A DNA stretch of 64,000 bases from Halothermothrix sp. (GTDB lineage Bacteria; Bacillota; Halanaerobiia; DY22613), in assembly GCA_016841825.1 (NCBI GenBank), contig JAENYK010000001.1, forward strand, positions 372,001 to 436,000. The letters run 5' to 3'. The position numbers were made by a program, and so were the translations under genes. This document shows positions 53,135 through 61,256 of this stretch, piece by piece; within the stretch, counting starts at the first letter, position 1; each line of letters opens with the position of its first letter. Under the pieces are notes generated by a model. It did not search any database. It saw only the letters and a program-made list of their open reading frames with translations, and had not been told where the DNA came from.

Positions 53135-53996
53135 TTTCGCCCACCTCACTAAAATAGTATAAATATAAATCCTCCAAAGTTGCTCTTACACTGATGGCAT
53201 TTTCACAAGGATTTTCATCACATACAAAACGTATAAATGTTTTATCTTTCCCTTCTCTTAAGTTGATGATCGGATATAAATTGCTTAGCTTTTTGGCTGT
53301 CTTACTATCAACGCTACATTCGAAAACCTTGCCCTCAATAATCTTGATAATATCCTCTAAACTGCCTTTGTGGATCAGTTGACCATCCTTCATTATCAAG
53401 ATTGTTTCTGCAATATTTTCAATATCCGTAACTATATGGGTTGAAAGCAATACAATTCTATCAATTCCAAGCTGCGAAATAAGATTTCTAAAACGTACAC
53501 GCTCTTTGGGGTCAAGTCCTGCTGTTGGTTCATCCAAAATCAAAATCTTGGGATTATTAAGCATGGCCTGTGCTATTCCGAGACGTTGCTTCATGCCACC
53601 AGAAAAGGTCTTAATTTTTCGCTTTGCCATATCAAACAGTGAGACAAGCTCCAACAACTCTGTAGATTTTTCTTTTGCCCTTTGCTTTGGTAAACCTTTA
53701 AGACTTGCCATGTAGCACAAAAATTCCATTGCTGTAAATTCTGGATAATATCCAAAATATTGGGGCAAATATCCAAGTACATCACGATAATCCTCATGGT
53801 TTACGTCTATCCCATTGAATTTAACCTCTCCACTTGTAGGCCTTAAAATGCCACACATCATACGCATTAAGGTTGTTTTTCCCGCACCATTTGCACCTAA
53901 GAGTCCGTAAACACCTCTGGTTAATGTTAAAGAGATCCGGTCAACAGCTATCTTGTTTTGATACTGCTTTGTTAAACGGTCAATTGTAAGTTCCAT
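53127..53996 (-). CDS. ABC transporter ATPase
   Basis: 289 residues from the ATG at 53996, preceded by GGAGGGG. Walker A is GANGAGKTTLM, the signature FSGGMKQRLGIA, Walker B ILILDEPTAGLDP, and the switch LLSTHIV. The C-terminal 70 residues are a regulatory extension. It pairs with the permease at 51857-53134. Confidence 0.93.
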   Translation of the reverse strand: MELTIDRLTKQYQNKIAVDRISLTLTRGVYGLLGANGAGKTTLMRMMCGILRPTSGEVKFNGIDVNHEDYRDVLGYLPQYFGYYPEFTAMEFLCYMASLKGLPKQRAKEKSTELLELVSLFDMAKRKIKTFSGGMKQRLGIAQAMLNNPKILILDEPTAGLDPKERVRFRNLISQLGIDRIVLLSTHIVTDIENIAETILIMKDGQLIHKGSLEDIIKIIEGKVFECSVDSKTAKKLSNLYPIINLREGKDKTFIRFVCDENPCENAISVRATLEDLYLYYFSEVGENA

Positions 53997-54709
53997 TGTT
54001 TCCCCTCCAATTTCCAAATATATTTAAATGTCTGAAAGATCATTAAAATAAGTAAAGCAAAGAATACAATGCCCCATAAAGTCAGAAATTTATCCGTAAA
54101 TACAGTTTTTATTGAATAAACCAAAACGCTGTTTAACACGCTAACAAAACAACTGATACCACCACAGATATAGAATGTTTCTCTTATCCTTACATGATTT
54201 AGTACAAAAAGAGATAGTGTACAGGTCAGCATAAAAGGGACAAGCATATAGATTCCTAATCGCCAAAAACTATAACCTGTTTTTCCGCTAAATAATAATA
54301 AAAGTATCACAAAAACAGTAAAGTTTAAACTCCCCAGTATCCCCAAACGCACCAACACAATATCCGTAAGACTATACCTACAACTCATTTCGAGCTCTTC
54401 CATATGACAGGAAGTACTCCTCGAAATTTCCATAACAGAAATCAAGACTATAAATGGTAACACCGAAAATACAATCCATACAAATCTAAATATGTCATCA
54501 ATATAGATAAACCTCAACCCAAGCAAAACACTAATTACCAAAGCAATCGACATCATCCAAACACGTTTCCTAATGTACCTTATTTGGCTAAAAATAAAAT
54601 CACTATATGTTGCTTTTGGAAAACTGATTTTTTGCAAAAATTCGTTTTTCCTGACAGGTAAGGGTGCACTAAACGCCAACTTTATTCGCATTTTTAGTTT
54701 TCGATTCAA
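53972..54709 (-). CDS. six-helix membrane protein in the ECF sigma operon
   Basis: 245 residues. A basic N-terminal region of about 45 residues precedes six membrane helices. The family is not recognised. The start is TTG at 54709, overlapping the TGA of the sigma gene (TTGA), with GGAGG 7 nt upstream. Its place between an ECF sigma factor and the ABC genes suggests either a second permease-like subunit or an anti-sigma factor; there is no zf-HC2 motif. Confidence 0.7.
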   Translation of the reverse strand: MNRKLKMRIKLAFSAPLPVRKNEFLQKISFPKATYSDFIFSQIRYIRKRVWMMSIALVISVLLGLRFIYIDDIFRFVWIVFSVLPFIVLISVMEISRSTSCHMEELEMSCRYSLTDIVLVRLGILGSLNFTVFVILLLLFSGKTGYSFWRLGIYMLVPFMLTCTLSLFVLNHVRIRETFYICGGISCFVSVLNSVLVYSIKTVFTDKFLTLWGIVFFALLILMIFQTFKYIWKLEGKQWNLQLTV

Positions 54710-55164
54710 TAAAAATCCTCCTCTCTTAAAACAAGCTTTATTTGTTTTAATGATTTATTTAGTCTTCGGTACACACTAAACCGTGAAAGACCAGTAATAT
54801 TGCTAATTTCCCTCATTGACAAATCATTATTAAACCGTAGAAGCACAATCTCTTGCAAATTCTCTGGCAAGGTGTTAATAGCTTGCCTTATAATAAAGCT
54901 AGTTTCAAAATCTTCAAAATTGTTTTCTGATGGGATATCTTCATCTAAAGAACGTGTTTCTATTTTTTTATATGTATCAATGCACAGGTTTTTTGCTATG
55001 GTATAAAGATATGCAAGTGACTTTCCACGATTAATATAAGAATTTTGACTAAAAAACTTAAGGAAAGTTTCCTGTGTTAAATCCTCCGCTAGCTGTGAAT
55101 TCCTTACTTTGAAATAGCAATATTTGTATATTTTGTCATATTGGTCTTTTAGCTCTACAGACAC
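54706..55164 (-). CDS. ECF-type sigma-70 factor
   Basis: 152 residues. Region 2: YCYFKVRNSQLAEDLTQETFLKFF and SLAYLYTIAKNLCIDTYKK in pieces. Region 4: LPENLQEIVLLRFNNDLSMREISNITGLSRFSVYRRLNK in pieces. The start is GTG at 55164 with AAAGGAGG 8 nt upstream. It heads a four- or five-gene operon with a membrane protein, ABC ATPase, permease and an 86-residue protein, similar in plan to the SigY operon at 35211-38392 but not closely related in sequence. Confidence 0.87.
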   Translation of the reverse strand: MSVELKDQYDKIYKYCYFKVRNSQLAEDLTQETFLKFFSQNSYINRGKSLAYLYTIAKNLCIDTYKKIETRSLDEDIPSENNFEDFETSFIIRQAINTLPENLQEIVLLRFNNDLSMREISNITGLSRFSVYRRLNKSLKQIKLVLREEDFY

Positions 55165-55267
55165 GAGAAAACCTCCTTTCATAATGTATAACGATTAAGG
55201 GATATAAAATGTGCGGAAATTATTGAAACCTGTCATAAAATTCAATTGTCGTAATTTGAATTGTGAA

Positions 55268-55300
55268 ATAAAAAAGCCTATCTAATCTTAATTAGGTAGA
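55268..55300 (-). terminator. intrinsic terminator after the SHOCT gene
   Basis: CTACCTAAT pairs with ATTAGATAGG (minus strand) with a TAAG loop, followed by CTTTTTTATTT. Confidence 0.7.
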
Positions 55301-55432
55301 CTTCGACTACAGTCTGATACCCTCATAAATGAGAGTGTCAATACTATAATCCTCTTTTTCATATTTATAAACTATATCTTCGCTAAATGTTACGATTTCC
55401 TATCACAGTCATAAGCACATTTTACTTCACTC

Positions 55433-55660
55433 CTATTTACCTTTTAACACATTTTTTCTTTCTAAGAATTCTTCTCTACCAATCTCGCCTCTCGCATACT
55501 GTTCTTCCAGAACAGCAATTCCATTGAAGTTACTTGTGCTTTTGGAGAACAATTTAGTGACTAGATAAATAACTCCACCAACCAACGCAATATTTAAAAA
55601 TATTCCCAAAATACTACCCCAGCCGCCAGATCCATAATAACCAAAACCATGACACCACAT
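55433..55660 (-). CDS. SHOCT-domain small membrane protein
   Basis: 75 residues. A His/Gly/Tyr-rich N-terminus (MWCHGFGYYGSGGWG) precedes one membrane helix (about 18-38). The C-terminal SHOCT motif is VLEEQYARGEIGREEFLERKNVL. Such proteins often lie near copper or other metal-stress genes. GAAAGGAAG precedes the ATG. A broken His-rich gene lies just upstream. Confidence 0.85.
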   Translation of the reverse strand: MWCHGFGYYGSGGWGSILGIFLNIALVGGVIYLVTKLFSKSTSNFNGIAVLEEQYARGEIGREEFLERKNVLKGK

Positions 55661-55682
55661 TTCAATTCACTTCCTTTCTAAT

Positions 55683-55828
55683 TTATTTCTTATTAGAAAA
55701 CATACCTCTCATCATCACAATATGCGTTAATGGACAGAGCAAAATAACATCATCCAACCATGGTCATGAATATGCCTATGTCCTGCAGCATTTTCGTGTT
55801 CTGTGCATTGTTCTTTACTTTGATCCAT
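55683..55828 (-). pseudogene. frameshifted small His-rich membrane protein
   Basis: GAGGCGAT precedes an ATG opening MDQSKEQCTEHENAAGHRH and then HDHGWMMLF. The frame runs into TAA at a TGTCCATTAA sequence; shifting one frame at the preceding T run gives LLCPLTHIVMMRGMF and a stop just before the SHOCT gene. The rebuilt product (about 47 residues) resembles short DUF2933-like proteins (HGWMMLLC pattern) that often pair with SHOCT proteins. It is a frameshift mutation or a sequence error in a T run. Confidence 0.5.
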
Positions 55829-55937
55829 TTTATCGCCTCTTTTATTCAATTCTAACAAACTAGTGTGAATATTTTATGAACAACCTTGTAATTTGCTATT
55901 TAACTTAAAAACTAATAGTTCTGGGCATAATTAAAAT

Positions 55938-57983
55938 CTATTTATGCCCAATTTTAGTGCTTATTCTTAATTTTACTAATAAAAAAACCAAAAGGTATAA
56001 ATTTAAAGATAGTAAAGTGAAAGAAAGATTTATAAACAACATAATATTAACTTTAAGTACACTAAGAATAATCAAAATCGGCATAGATACCACTAGATTA
56101 AATAGCACTATATTCTCCCATATCTTACTCTGACTAATGCTTAAATAAAATGCGAGTATATATATAAGGTATTTTAATACATTGATTTTAATTCCTAACA
56201 CATAGTAATCTAGCAAAATCATTAATAGAATTAGAATTAGAATCACTATCAATCCAAATGGCTTCTCCTTATTTATTCTTCCACGGCAATACATGAAGTA
56301 AAATATCAGAACTCCACAGACTAAAACACTCAATTGAATACTAAAGGTAACTAGTAACTCACCTTGCAAGAATTTTAACCCTACTAGATAATAAATCATC
56401 ATTTCTTTTGCATAAGCCATTAGCGAGAATGAATTATCGAATTTTACATATCCTTCTGCTTTATCTGTAACCAAAAAAGCTACTTTTTTATCTACATTAT
56501 TCAAAAATTTTACTAAAGCATTTCCCGAACCTCTATCTTCCATATAATTAGCTATTACTGCACTTTTGTACTCTTTCTCGTCAATCTGCAAAGGTATCAC
56601 TACATTTTCTTGGAAAGTATGCGGCAAATCTAATAGAAAATGATCATCAGACCAATTTCCGATACTTTCGAACATACCCCACATTGGATCACCAATCATA
56701 AAGGCTCTAGGAAGCTGTTCAATTAGTCTGCTAATCTCATGATTATGGAATGCAACTAACTTACTCAATGGGACTTCATTAGTAGTAATTAGATATGGCA
56801 AGCCACTAATATAAGGAGCAGTTACCCCACCATTTTTAATAGAACCTACATAAGCAACGACTCCTTTGTGTATCGCCTCTAATGCTATACTACTACTATC
56901 AGAAAAATCACCAGTAAAGCAAGCTTCTGCAATAAATAAAGATGAATTAACAAAAGGAAAGTTTGAAGTAGATAGGTATTCATTATCTTGAAGTTTGAGA
57001 AAAGAAGGTGTACCATGAGCAGTAATTTGAATGTAGTTGCTATCCCAAAATTCCTTAAAAATAGTGGTCTTTGCTGCAGATGACCCATCAAAAACAAAAT
57101 ATAACGACTCACCTTCCCCTTCCCTTTTGCTCCCCTGTTTTTCTTCAGGTCTTATAATTAAATACTTATTATTAAATTTCAATTCTCTATAGAAAAAACT
57201 TCTAGCTACAAGTAAATTAGCATCTTGAATATTTTTGCCAGTAATGATACCAACTCCACTTTCATACATACCATCCTGATCATAATCCAGGTAATTATAT
57301 AATTCCTGAAGTTTTTTTGGAGAAAAGTCGTGTGGTTGTACTACCCAGGCAAAATAAGGTTTACTTTTCGTGTATTCTTTTAAATCAAACAACAACTTTC
57401 CATTACGATATGCTGCTAAATATGTACCTACTGGACAATATTCCATGCTATCAACAAATACCATGACCCTACTTGCTGAGAATAAAGTACTATAATATTG
57501 TCTGATTTGCTTATAGTTGTTATACTCTTCTCTGATAATTTGGTCTCCTATATCTTGATCAAGATTACCCAATACTATTATCTTGTTAATGTTATGGTTT
57601 TCCAAATATCTAGTTAAGTCCTTCCTGAACAAAAGAGGGATGCCTAATTTCGCAGATATCTGACTACCCATTGCAACCACTCTCTGATCTTCATCTGTTA
57701 CTACAACAACTGTTTCTGTAACCATCTCTTTTTGCAACACATCAATTTGTTCAGTAGTAATATGTTCGATTTTATATTTATAAAGTTCCGTAAAGTGATT
57801 TATTGCTTCCTCTTCTGTTGGCTCTGCCATTATGATTGGATTATTCTTCTCTATGGCGAACGGCATTAGTCTATAAAAATCTTTGAGGTTTTCAACAACA
57901 TAAAGTTCTTGTATAGCACAGACGTTAGAACTGCTAATGTTTATAAAACACAAAATGAACAATATAAAAATTATCTTTTTCAT
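55938..57983 (-). CDS. membrane-anchored caspase/gingipain-like (C25-type) protein
   Basis: 681 residues. Signal peptide at about 1-23. An N-terminal region (about 24-150) resembles a cell-wall-binding or substrate-handling domain (VVVVTDEDQRVVAMGSQISAKLGIPLLF). The catalytic domain (about 250-430) has the His in YIQITAHGTPSF and the Cys in LFIAEACFTGDFSD, the dyad spacing of gingipain/clan CD peptidases. At least five membrane helices follow from about residue 545 to the C-terminus. The active domain would face outside. It is monocistronic. Specificity is unknown; processing of secreted proteins or peptides is possible. Confidence 0.75.
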   Translation of the reverse strand: MKKIIFILFILCFINISSSNVCAIQELYVVENLKDFYRLMPFAIEKNNPIIMAEPTEEEAINHFTELYKYKIEHITTEQIDVLQKEMVTETVVVVTDEDQRVVAMGSQISAKLGIPLLFRKDLTRYLENHNINKIIVLGNLDQDIGDQIIREEYNNYKQIRQYYSTLFSASRVMVFVDSMEYCPVGTYLAAYRNGKLLFDLKEYTKSKPYFAWVVQPHDFSPKKLQELYNYLDYDQDGMYESGVGIITGKNIQDANLLVARSFFYRELKFNNKYLIIRPEEKQGSKREGEGESLYFVFDGSSAAKTTIFKEFWDSNYIQITAHGTPSFLKLQDNEYLSTSNFPFVNSSLFIAEACFTGDFSDSSSIALEAIHKGVVAYVGSIKNGGVTAPYISGLPYLITTNEVPLSKLVAFHNHEISRLIEQLPRAFMIGDPMWGMFESIGNWSDDHFLLDLPHTFQENVVIPLQIDEKEYKSAVIANYMEDRGSGNALVKFLNNVDKKVAFLVTDKAEGYVKFDNSFSLMAYAKEMMIYYLVGLKFLQGELLVTFSIQLSVLVCGVLIFYFMYCRGRINKEKPFGLIVILILILLMILLDYYVLGIKINVLKYLIYILAFYLSISQSKIWENIVLFNLVVSMPILIILSVLKVNIMLFINLSFTLLSLNLYLLVFLLVKLRISTKIGHK

Positions 57984-58292
57984 TATTAACCCTCGTTTCT
58001 GAATAAGTAAACTTAAATGATAGAAACTTTCTTTTTAACCATTTTGGTTGTATTTTTCTCTATTTGGTTTTGGGCTAATTATCATATAAACATATTTATG
58101 GGTTTATTACTATTATAATTCTTTTTTTAAGATCAATCAAGTAATTTTTTGATTTTACCGTTATGTATCAATCCTTCCCACCTCTCGCCTCTGCTATGTA
58201 ATAAGGTAAATAAGTTCTTGAATTATAGCATGAATATTAATGACACTATTGGGACAACTTAGTCACAAAACAATCATTAAGGAGATGAGTAC
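57984..58292. other. 309-nt AT-rich intergenic region
   Basis: Divergent spacer between the clan CD peptidase gene and the small membrane protein gene. It should contain both promoters, but I cannot pick either with confidence. Nothing else is recognised. Confidence 0.5.
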
Positions 58293-58652
58293 ATGCGTGA
58301 TACAATTACCATAGGAGCTATTGCAGGCATAATTGGAACTATCGGTATGCATATAACCAACATGTTTTTAAAATCTCTGGGGTTAGTAAAAATAACTACT
58401 CTACAGATTGCATCTTCATTATTTTTGGATTGGGATAAAACAAACACAACTTATGGGATAATAGTTGGATATATTAATCATTTTTTTATTGGAAGTATAG
58501 TAGGAGTAACTATAGCTTTTGTTTTTAAATATACTGGAAAAGATTACTTCCTTATAAAAGGTTTAGGAATTACAGGAATTTTTTATCTTGTTTCTATGGG
58601 GTTTATGATACCTTTACTTAAAATTATTCCACAAATAAGAAATTCCCCTTGA
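58293..58652 (+). CDS. small membrane protein truncated by the IS200/IS605 insertion
   Basis: 119 residues with four hydrophobic segments: one near the N-terminus (ITIGAIAGIIGTIGMHI), two in the middle and one at 95-112. The product ends IPQIRNSP exactly where the IS right end begins, so the last codons are IS-derived and the native C-terminus is probably lost. No continuation is seen beyond the far end of the IS. AAGGAGATG precedes the ATG. Family not named; the look is that of small Firmicutes proteins of unknown function. Confidence 0.6.
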   Translation: MRDTITIGAIAGIIGTIGMHITNMFLKSLGLVKITTLQIASSLFLDWDKTNTTYGIIVGYINHFFIGSIVGVTIAFVFKYTGKDYFLIKGLGITGIFYLVSMGFMIPLLKIIPQIRNSP

Positions 58653-58740
58653 ACCTCTCACGACTAAAGTCGCGAGATTCCCGATTCATTGATCTGGTTA
58701 TAGATCTCCGCGGGCGTAACTTCGGGTGGAACCTACCCTA
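58649..58740 (-). ncRNA. predicted omega/reRNA scaffold at the IS right end
   Basis: The 3' end of tnpB and the IS right end form a GC-richer structured stretch (GGTTCC.., CGCCCGCGG.., then the terminal hairpin). In TnpB systems this transcript is the guide-RNA scaffold and the bases just past the element act as guide. Here the adjacent guide (GGGGAATTTCTTATTTGTGG) lies in the interrupted membrane-protein gene. This is by homology of position only. Confidence 0.5.
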
Positions 58741-59868
58741 GATTTGCTGACTTAACAATCTTAAGCCTTCGTTTTTTATATTTATACTGGCATTATGATC
58801 TCGATCATGTTTACTTCCGCAATTTGAGCAAACCCATTCGCGGATTTTGAGATCTTTAATTTCTGGATTTTTTTCATTACATACATAACAGATTTGGCTG
58901 GAAGGATAGTACTGGTCGATCTTTACCGCAATACGACCATACCAATCTGCTTTGTAATCTATCATTCTACCAAATTCAGACCAGGAAATGTCACTTATAG
59001 ACTTAGCATATTTCGAATCTTGTAGCATATCCTTAATATCCAAACTTTCCCGACAGATCACTTGGTTTTCGTTGATCAGTCTAAAAGAAAGTTTGTTCAA
59101 AAAATCGTTACGCTGATTAGCTATTCGTTCGTGAAGTTTTGCAACCTTATGTTTTTGCTTATACCATTTGCCACTGCCGATTTTCTTGCGACTTAATTTC
59201 CTCTGTTGTCTTGTAAGTTGCTGTTCTAGTTTTTGTAAATGTTTTGGGTTAGCTATCATTTCACCAGTCGACAGAGTTGCAAAATGCTTAATACCTAAGT
59301 CAATACCGACTACATTTTCGCTATTTGGTAACTCTTCGATCTCAGATAAGCAACAAACTGATACAAAGTATTTTCCGGTTGGTGTCTGGCTGATGGTAGC
59401 ATTAATGATCTGCCCTTCTGGATTACGTGAGTTAGCAAACTTAACCCAACCTAATTTAGGTAATTTGATTCGATCTCCTTTAATCTCTATATTGTTATTG
59501 GTAAGGTTAGTTTTATATTTTTTCCAGTTGTTTCTCTTAGATTTGAATTTAGGGAATCCCTGATTCTTGTTACCCTGCTTAACTTCACGAAAAAAGTTTT
59601 GGTAAGCTGCATCTAGATTTCGTAAGCTATTTTGTAGAGCAAATTTATCGACTTCTTTTAGCCAGGTTAATTCCTTTTTGAGTTGAGTCATATCTTTACT
59701 GCATTGAGTGTAGGTTAAGGTAGTTCCCCTGGTTTTGTACAATTCAATCCGCTTCCCTAAATAGTAATTATAGACAAAACGAACACAACCTAAAGTTTTT
59801 CTAATTAATGTTGCTTGACTTTTAGTTGGATACAAGCGATATTTGTACGCCCTTTCAACTATCTTCAT
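58738..59868 (-). CDS. tnpB: TnpB RNA-guided nuclease of IS200/IS605
   Basis: 376 residues, full length for TnpB. The N-terminal helix-rich part starts RAYKYRLYPTKSQATLI. The RuvC motifs are complete: Asp in VVGIDLGIKHFATLS (about 186-200), Glu in VICRESLDIKDM (about 271-282), and Asp in HDRDHNASINI (about 354-364). The zinc finger has CYVC and CSNC pairs between the last two. TnpB cuts DNA matching its guide RNA and helps keep the element in place. It lies 6 nt after the tnpA remnant. Confidence 0.93.
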   Translation of the reverse strand: MKIVERAYKYRLYPTKSQATLIRKTLGCVRFVYNYYLGKRIELYKTRGTTLTYTQCSKDMTQLKKELTWLKEVDKFALQNSLRNLDAAYQNFFREVKQGNKNQGFPKFKSKRNNWKKYKTNLTNNNIEIKGDRIKLPKLGWVKFANSRNPEGQIINATISQTPTGKYFVSVCCLSEIEELPNSENVVGIDLGIKHFATLSTGEMIANPKHLQKLEQQLTRQQRKLSRKKIGSGKWYKQKHKVAKLHERIANQRNDFLNKLSFRLINENQVICRESLDIKDMLQDSKYAKSISDISWSEFGRMIDYKADWYGRIAVKIDQYYPSSQICYVCNEKNPEIKDLKIREWVCSNCGSKHDRDHNASINIKNEGLRLLSQQI

Positions 59869-59874
59869 TATGAC

Positions 59875-60033
59875 TCACCTCTGTTTCTGGTTATTGATAT
59901 AATTCTCAATTTGCTCCCTGGTGTTTTCACTTACTGTAGCAACAAAGTAAGATGGATTCCAAAGATGACCACCCCATACTACATGATATTGAATCGAATA
60001 TACATACCCTCTTCCCTTATGTATTTCTATCAT
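59875..60033 (-). pseudogene. tnpA: tnpA remnant with internal in-frame deletion
   Basis: A good binding site (GTAGGAGGG) and ATG open a 52-codon frame. Its first part (KGRGYVYSIQYHVVW) is the normal N-terminus of the Y1 transposase and its second part (LWNPSYFVATVSENTREQI) the normal C-terminal region. The middle, about two thirds of the protein with the HUH metal-binding motif, is absent, joined at GGH. The frame is kept, so a short peptide may still be made, but it cannot be a transposase. Confidence 0.8.
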
Positions 60034-60105
60034 ATTATCCCTCCTACATTTATTATAAAATATGTAAAAGGTAGATGCAAGCGAGACCAGTACTTAAAAG
60101 AGATA

Positions 60106-60131
60106 TTTCTCTTAACATATGTTAAGAGAAA
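60106..60131. repeat. 26-bp perfect palindrome in the IS left region
   Basis: TTTCTCTTAACAT is followed directly by its reverse complement, centred at 60118/60119. It lies between the tnpA remnant and the left-end hairpin. It could be a secondary structure for single-strand transposition or an operator. Confidence 0.7.
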
Positions 60132-60175
60132 CGTCCTTACTCATGACTGAAGTCACTAGTTTGCGGGCGTTAGTT

Positions 60176-60598
60176 CATCAAAACAATTTTTGTCATCTTT
60201 CCTCCTCCTTGTCTATAGGATAATGCTTTTCGTCCCGATTTAATCTCCAAATGCAAAAAGAGCGGATATTAACCACTCTTTTTGGAAGGTAAAGATATTG
60301 GGTTTATAATAAGGGTAAGTGTACACGAAAAAAATTATGAATTTTGAGAACTTATCCAAATATATTTTTAACAAAGCTAAATTTTCTAATTTAGTCAAAG
60401 CGTGAAAAATGTCGAATCTACTGTTATAATATATATTAGCCATTAACAAGTAATCTCCTGCAAGTCCAATAAATTTTTTTTGATTATTTATCCCGTTTTA
60501 TTCAAGGAAGAACAAATTAACCGTTTGTACAGCTGCTATACTAGTCTTCTTTTTCACCTGTTGGGTGAAAAGAAAAAAGGTAAATTTATATAGCAACA
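60176..60598. other. region without intact gene, probable IS3 debris
   Basis: About 420 nt next to the IS605 left end. It contains a hairpin (TTTTCACC, 4-nt loop, GGGTGAAAA, near 60552-60572) just before the recognisable IS3 transposase fossil. Short frames lack binding sites. Probably the decayed 5' part of the same IS3 element. Confidence 0.4.
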
Positions 60599-60787
60599 AG
60601 ACCTAACGAACTTTGATTTGGAGATATTACCTACATTCCAACTGACGAAGGTTGACTATATCTTGCAGCTGTGGAAGACGCATTTAATAAAAAGGTAGTA
60701 GAGTAGTCAATGGATAACGGTGAAAAAACCTTCTATGAAGCTTTTAATCAAGAATTTATAGAACTCAGATTATTGTTTTTGAGCTAG
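60599..60787 (+). pseudogene. fossil of an IS3-family transposase (orfB) core
   Basis: Frame 60599 reads [50 protein letters not shown], which is the DDE-domain start of IS3/IS150-type transposases ([23 protein letters not shown]...). All three stops (TGA, TGA, TAG) fall at positions that are Trp in intact proteins. The remaining part to 60787 is only weakly recognisable. The gene is dead. Confidence 0.75.
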
Positions 60788-61045
60788 ATGAATAATTCGA
60801 GTTCTATATTTGAAGACTCTGACAGAAAGATTTTCTATGGTCTTTCTTACTACCAACCATTTGAAACTACACGGCTACAATTTTAAAAAACACCCGCAAT
60901 CAATAGGTGCGTCAAATTTAATAATTTTACCTGTTAAAGTAACTCTCATATATTCTGTGGATATAACGTTACAATTTTTATTTAATAAACAAAAAGAGAC
61001 ACTATTATTTGACCCTTAACAGTAAGTCAGGCAACCAGATCAAAC
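60788..61045. other. AT-rich region without recognised gene
   Basis: About 260 nt between the IS3 fossil and the terminator of the second peptide cassette. A 69-codon frame (60810-61019) has no binding site and no recognisable product. Confidence 0.4.
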
Positions 61046-61083
61046 CATTAAAAAATCCTCCCAGCATGACAACCAGGAGAATT
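61046..61083 (-). terminator. terminator of the second TPR/peptide operon
   Basis: ATTCTCC pairs with GGAGGAT on the minus strand, followed by six T. It lies about 10 nt after the stop of the third precursor copy. Confidence 0.65.
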
Positions 61084-61094
61084 TTTATTAACTA

Positions 61095-61202
61095 CTAAAG
61101 AACTATAATAGTGTGTGCTGTTGACCCATCCTCTGCAGGTGGTCTAACTAGCCCACCTGCAAGAGACACCTCGACACCTACCATCAATAAAGCCCAGATC
61201 AT
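61095..61202 (-). pseudogene. decayed or alternative third peptide precursor
   Basis: The DNA before it repeats the leader of the two upstream precursor genes (AGTAGGAAGTAGAGAG), but the segment with the usual ATG is altered. The frame continues from an internal ATG (61202) with a hydrophobic core (MIWALLMVGVEVSLAGG) and a short tail RPPAEDGSTAHTIIVL. The signal-like core aligns with those of copies 1 and 2, but the secreted part is different. It could be a decayed copy or a functional precursor with a weak start. Confidence 0.45.
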
Positions 61203-61256
61203 TAAGACAATTAATCCCTTACTCTCTACTTCCTACTTAAATATCGTCGCTTTCTC

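Larger units (their letters stand above)
58649..60175 (-). mobile_element. IS200/IS605-family element with defective tnpA
   Basis: The element runs on the minus strand. The left end is near 60140-60175, with the subterminal hairpin around GTGACTTCAGTCAT; then come a tnpA remnant and an intact tnpB. The right end is near 58649, with the hairpin CGCGACTTTAGTCGTG and terminal TTCAA. Both ends share the CGCCCGC motif. There are no terminal inverted repeats or target duplication, as expected for this family. Without TnpA it cannot move by itself. The exact ends are estimated. Confidence 0.85.

Noticed and set aside
58715-58740. T-box-like GGGTGGAACC string
   Set aside because: It belongs to the structured right end of the IS605 element; there is no T-box stem I or aminoacyl-tRNA-related gene downstream.
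60240-60449. 69-codon minus-strand frame next to the IS605 left end
   Set aside because: AT-rich, no binding site, no family; most likely chance within IS debris.
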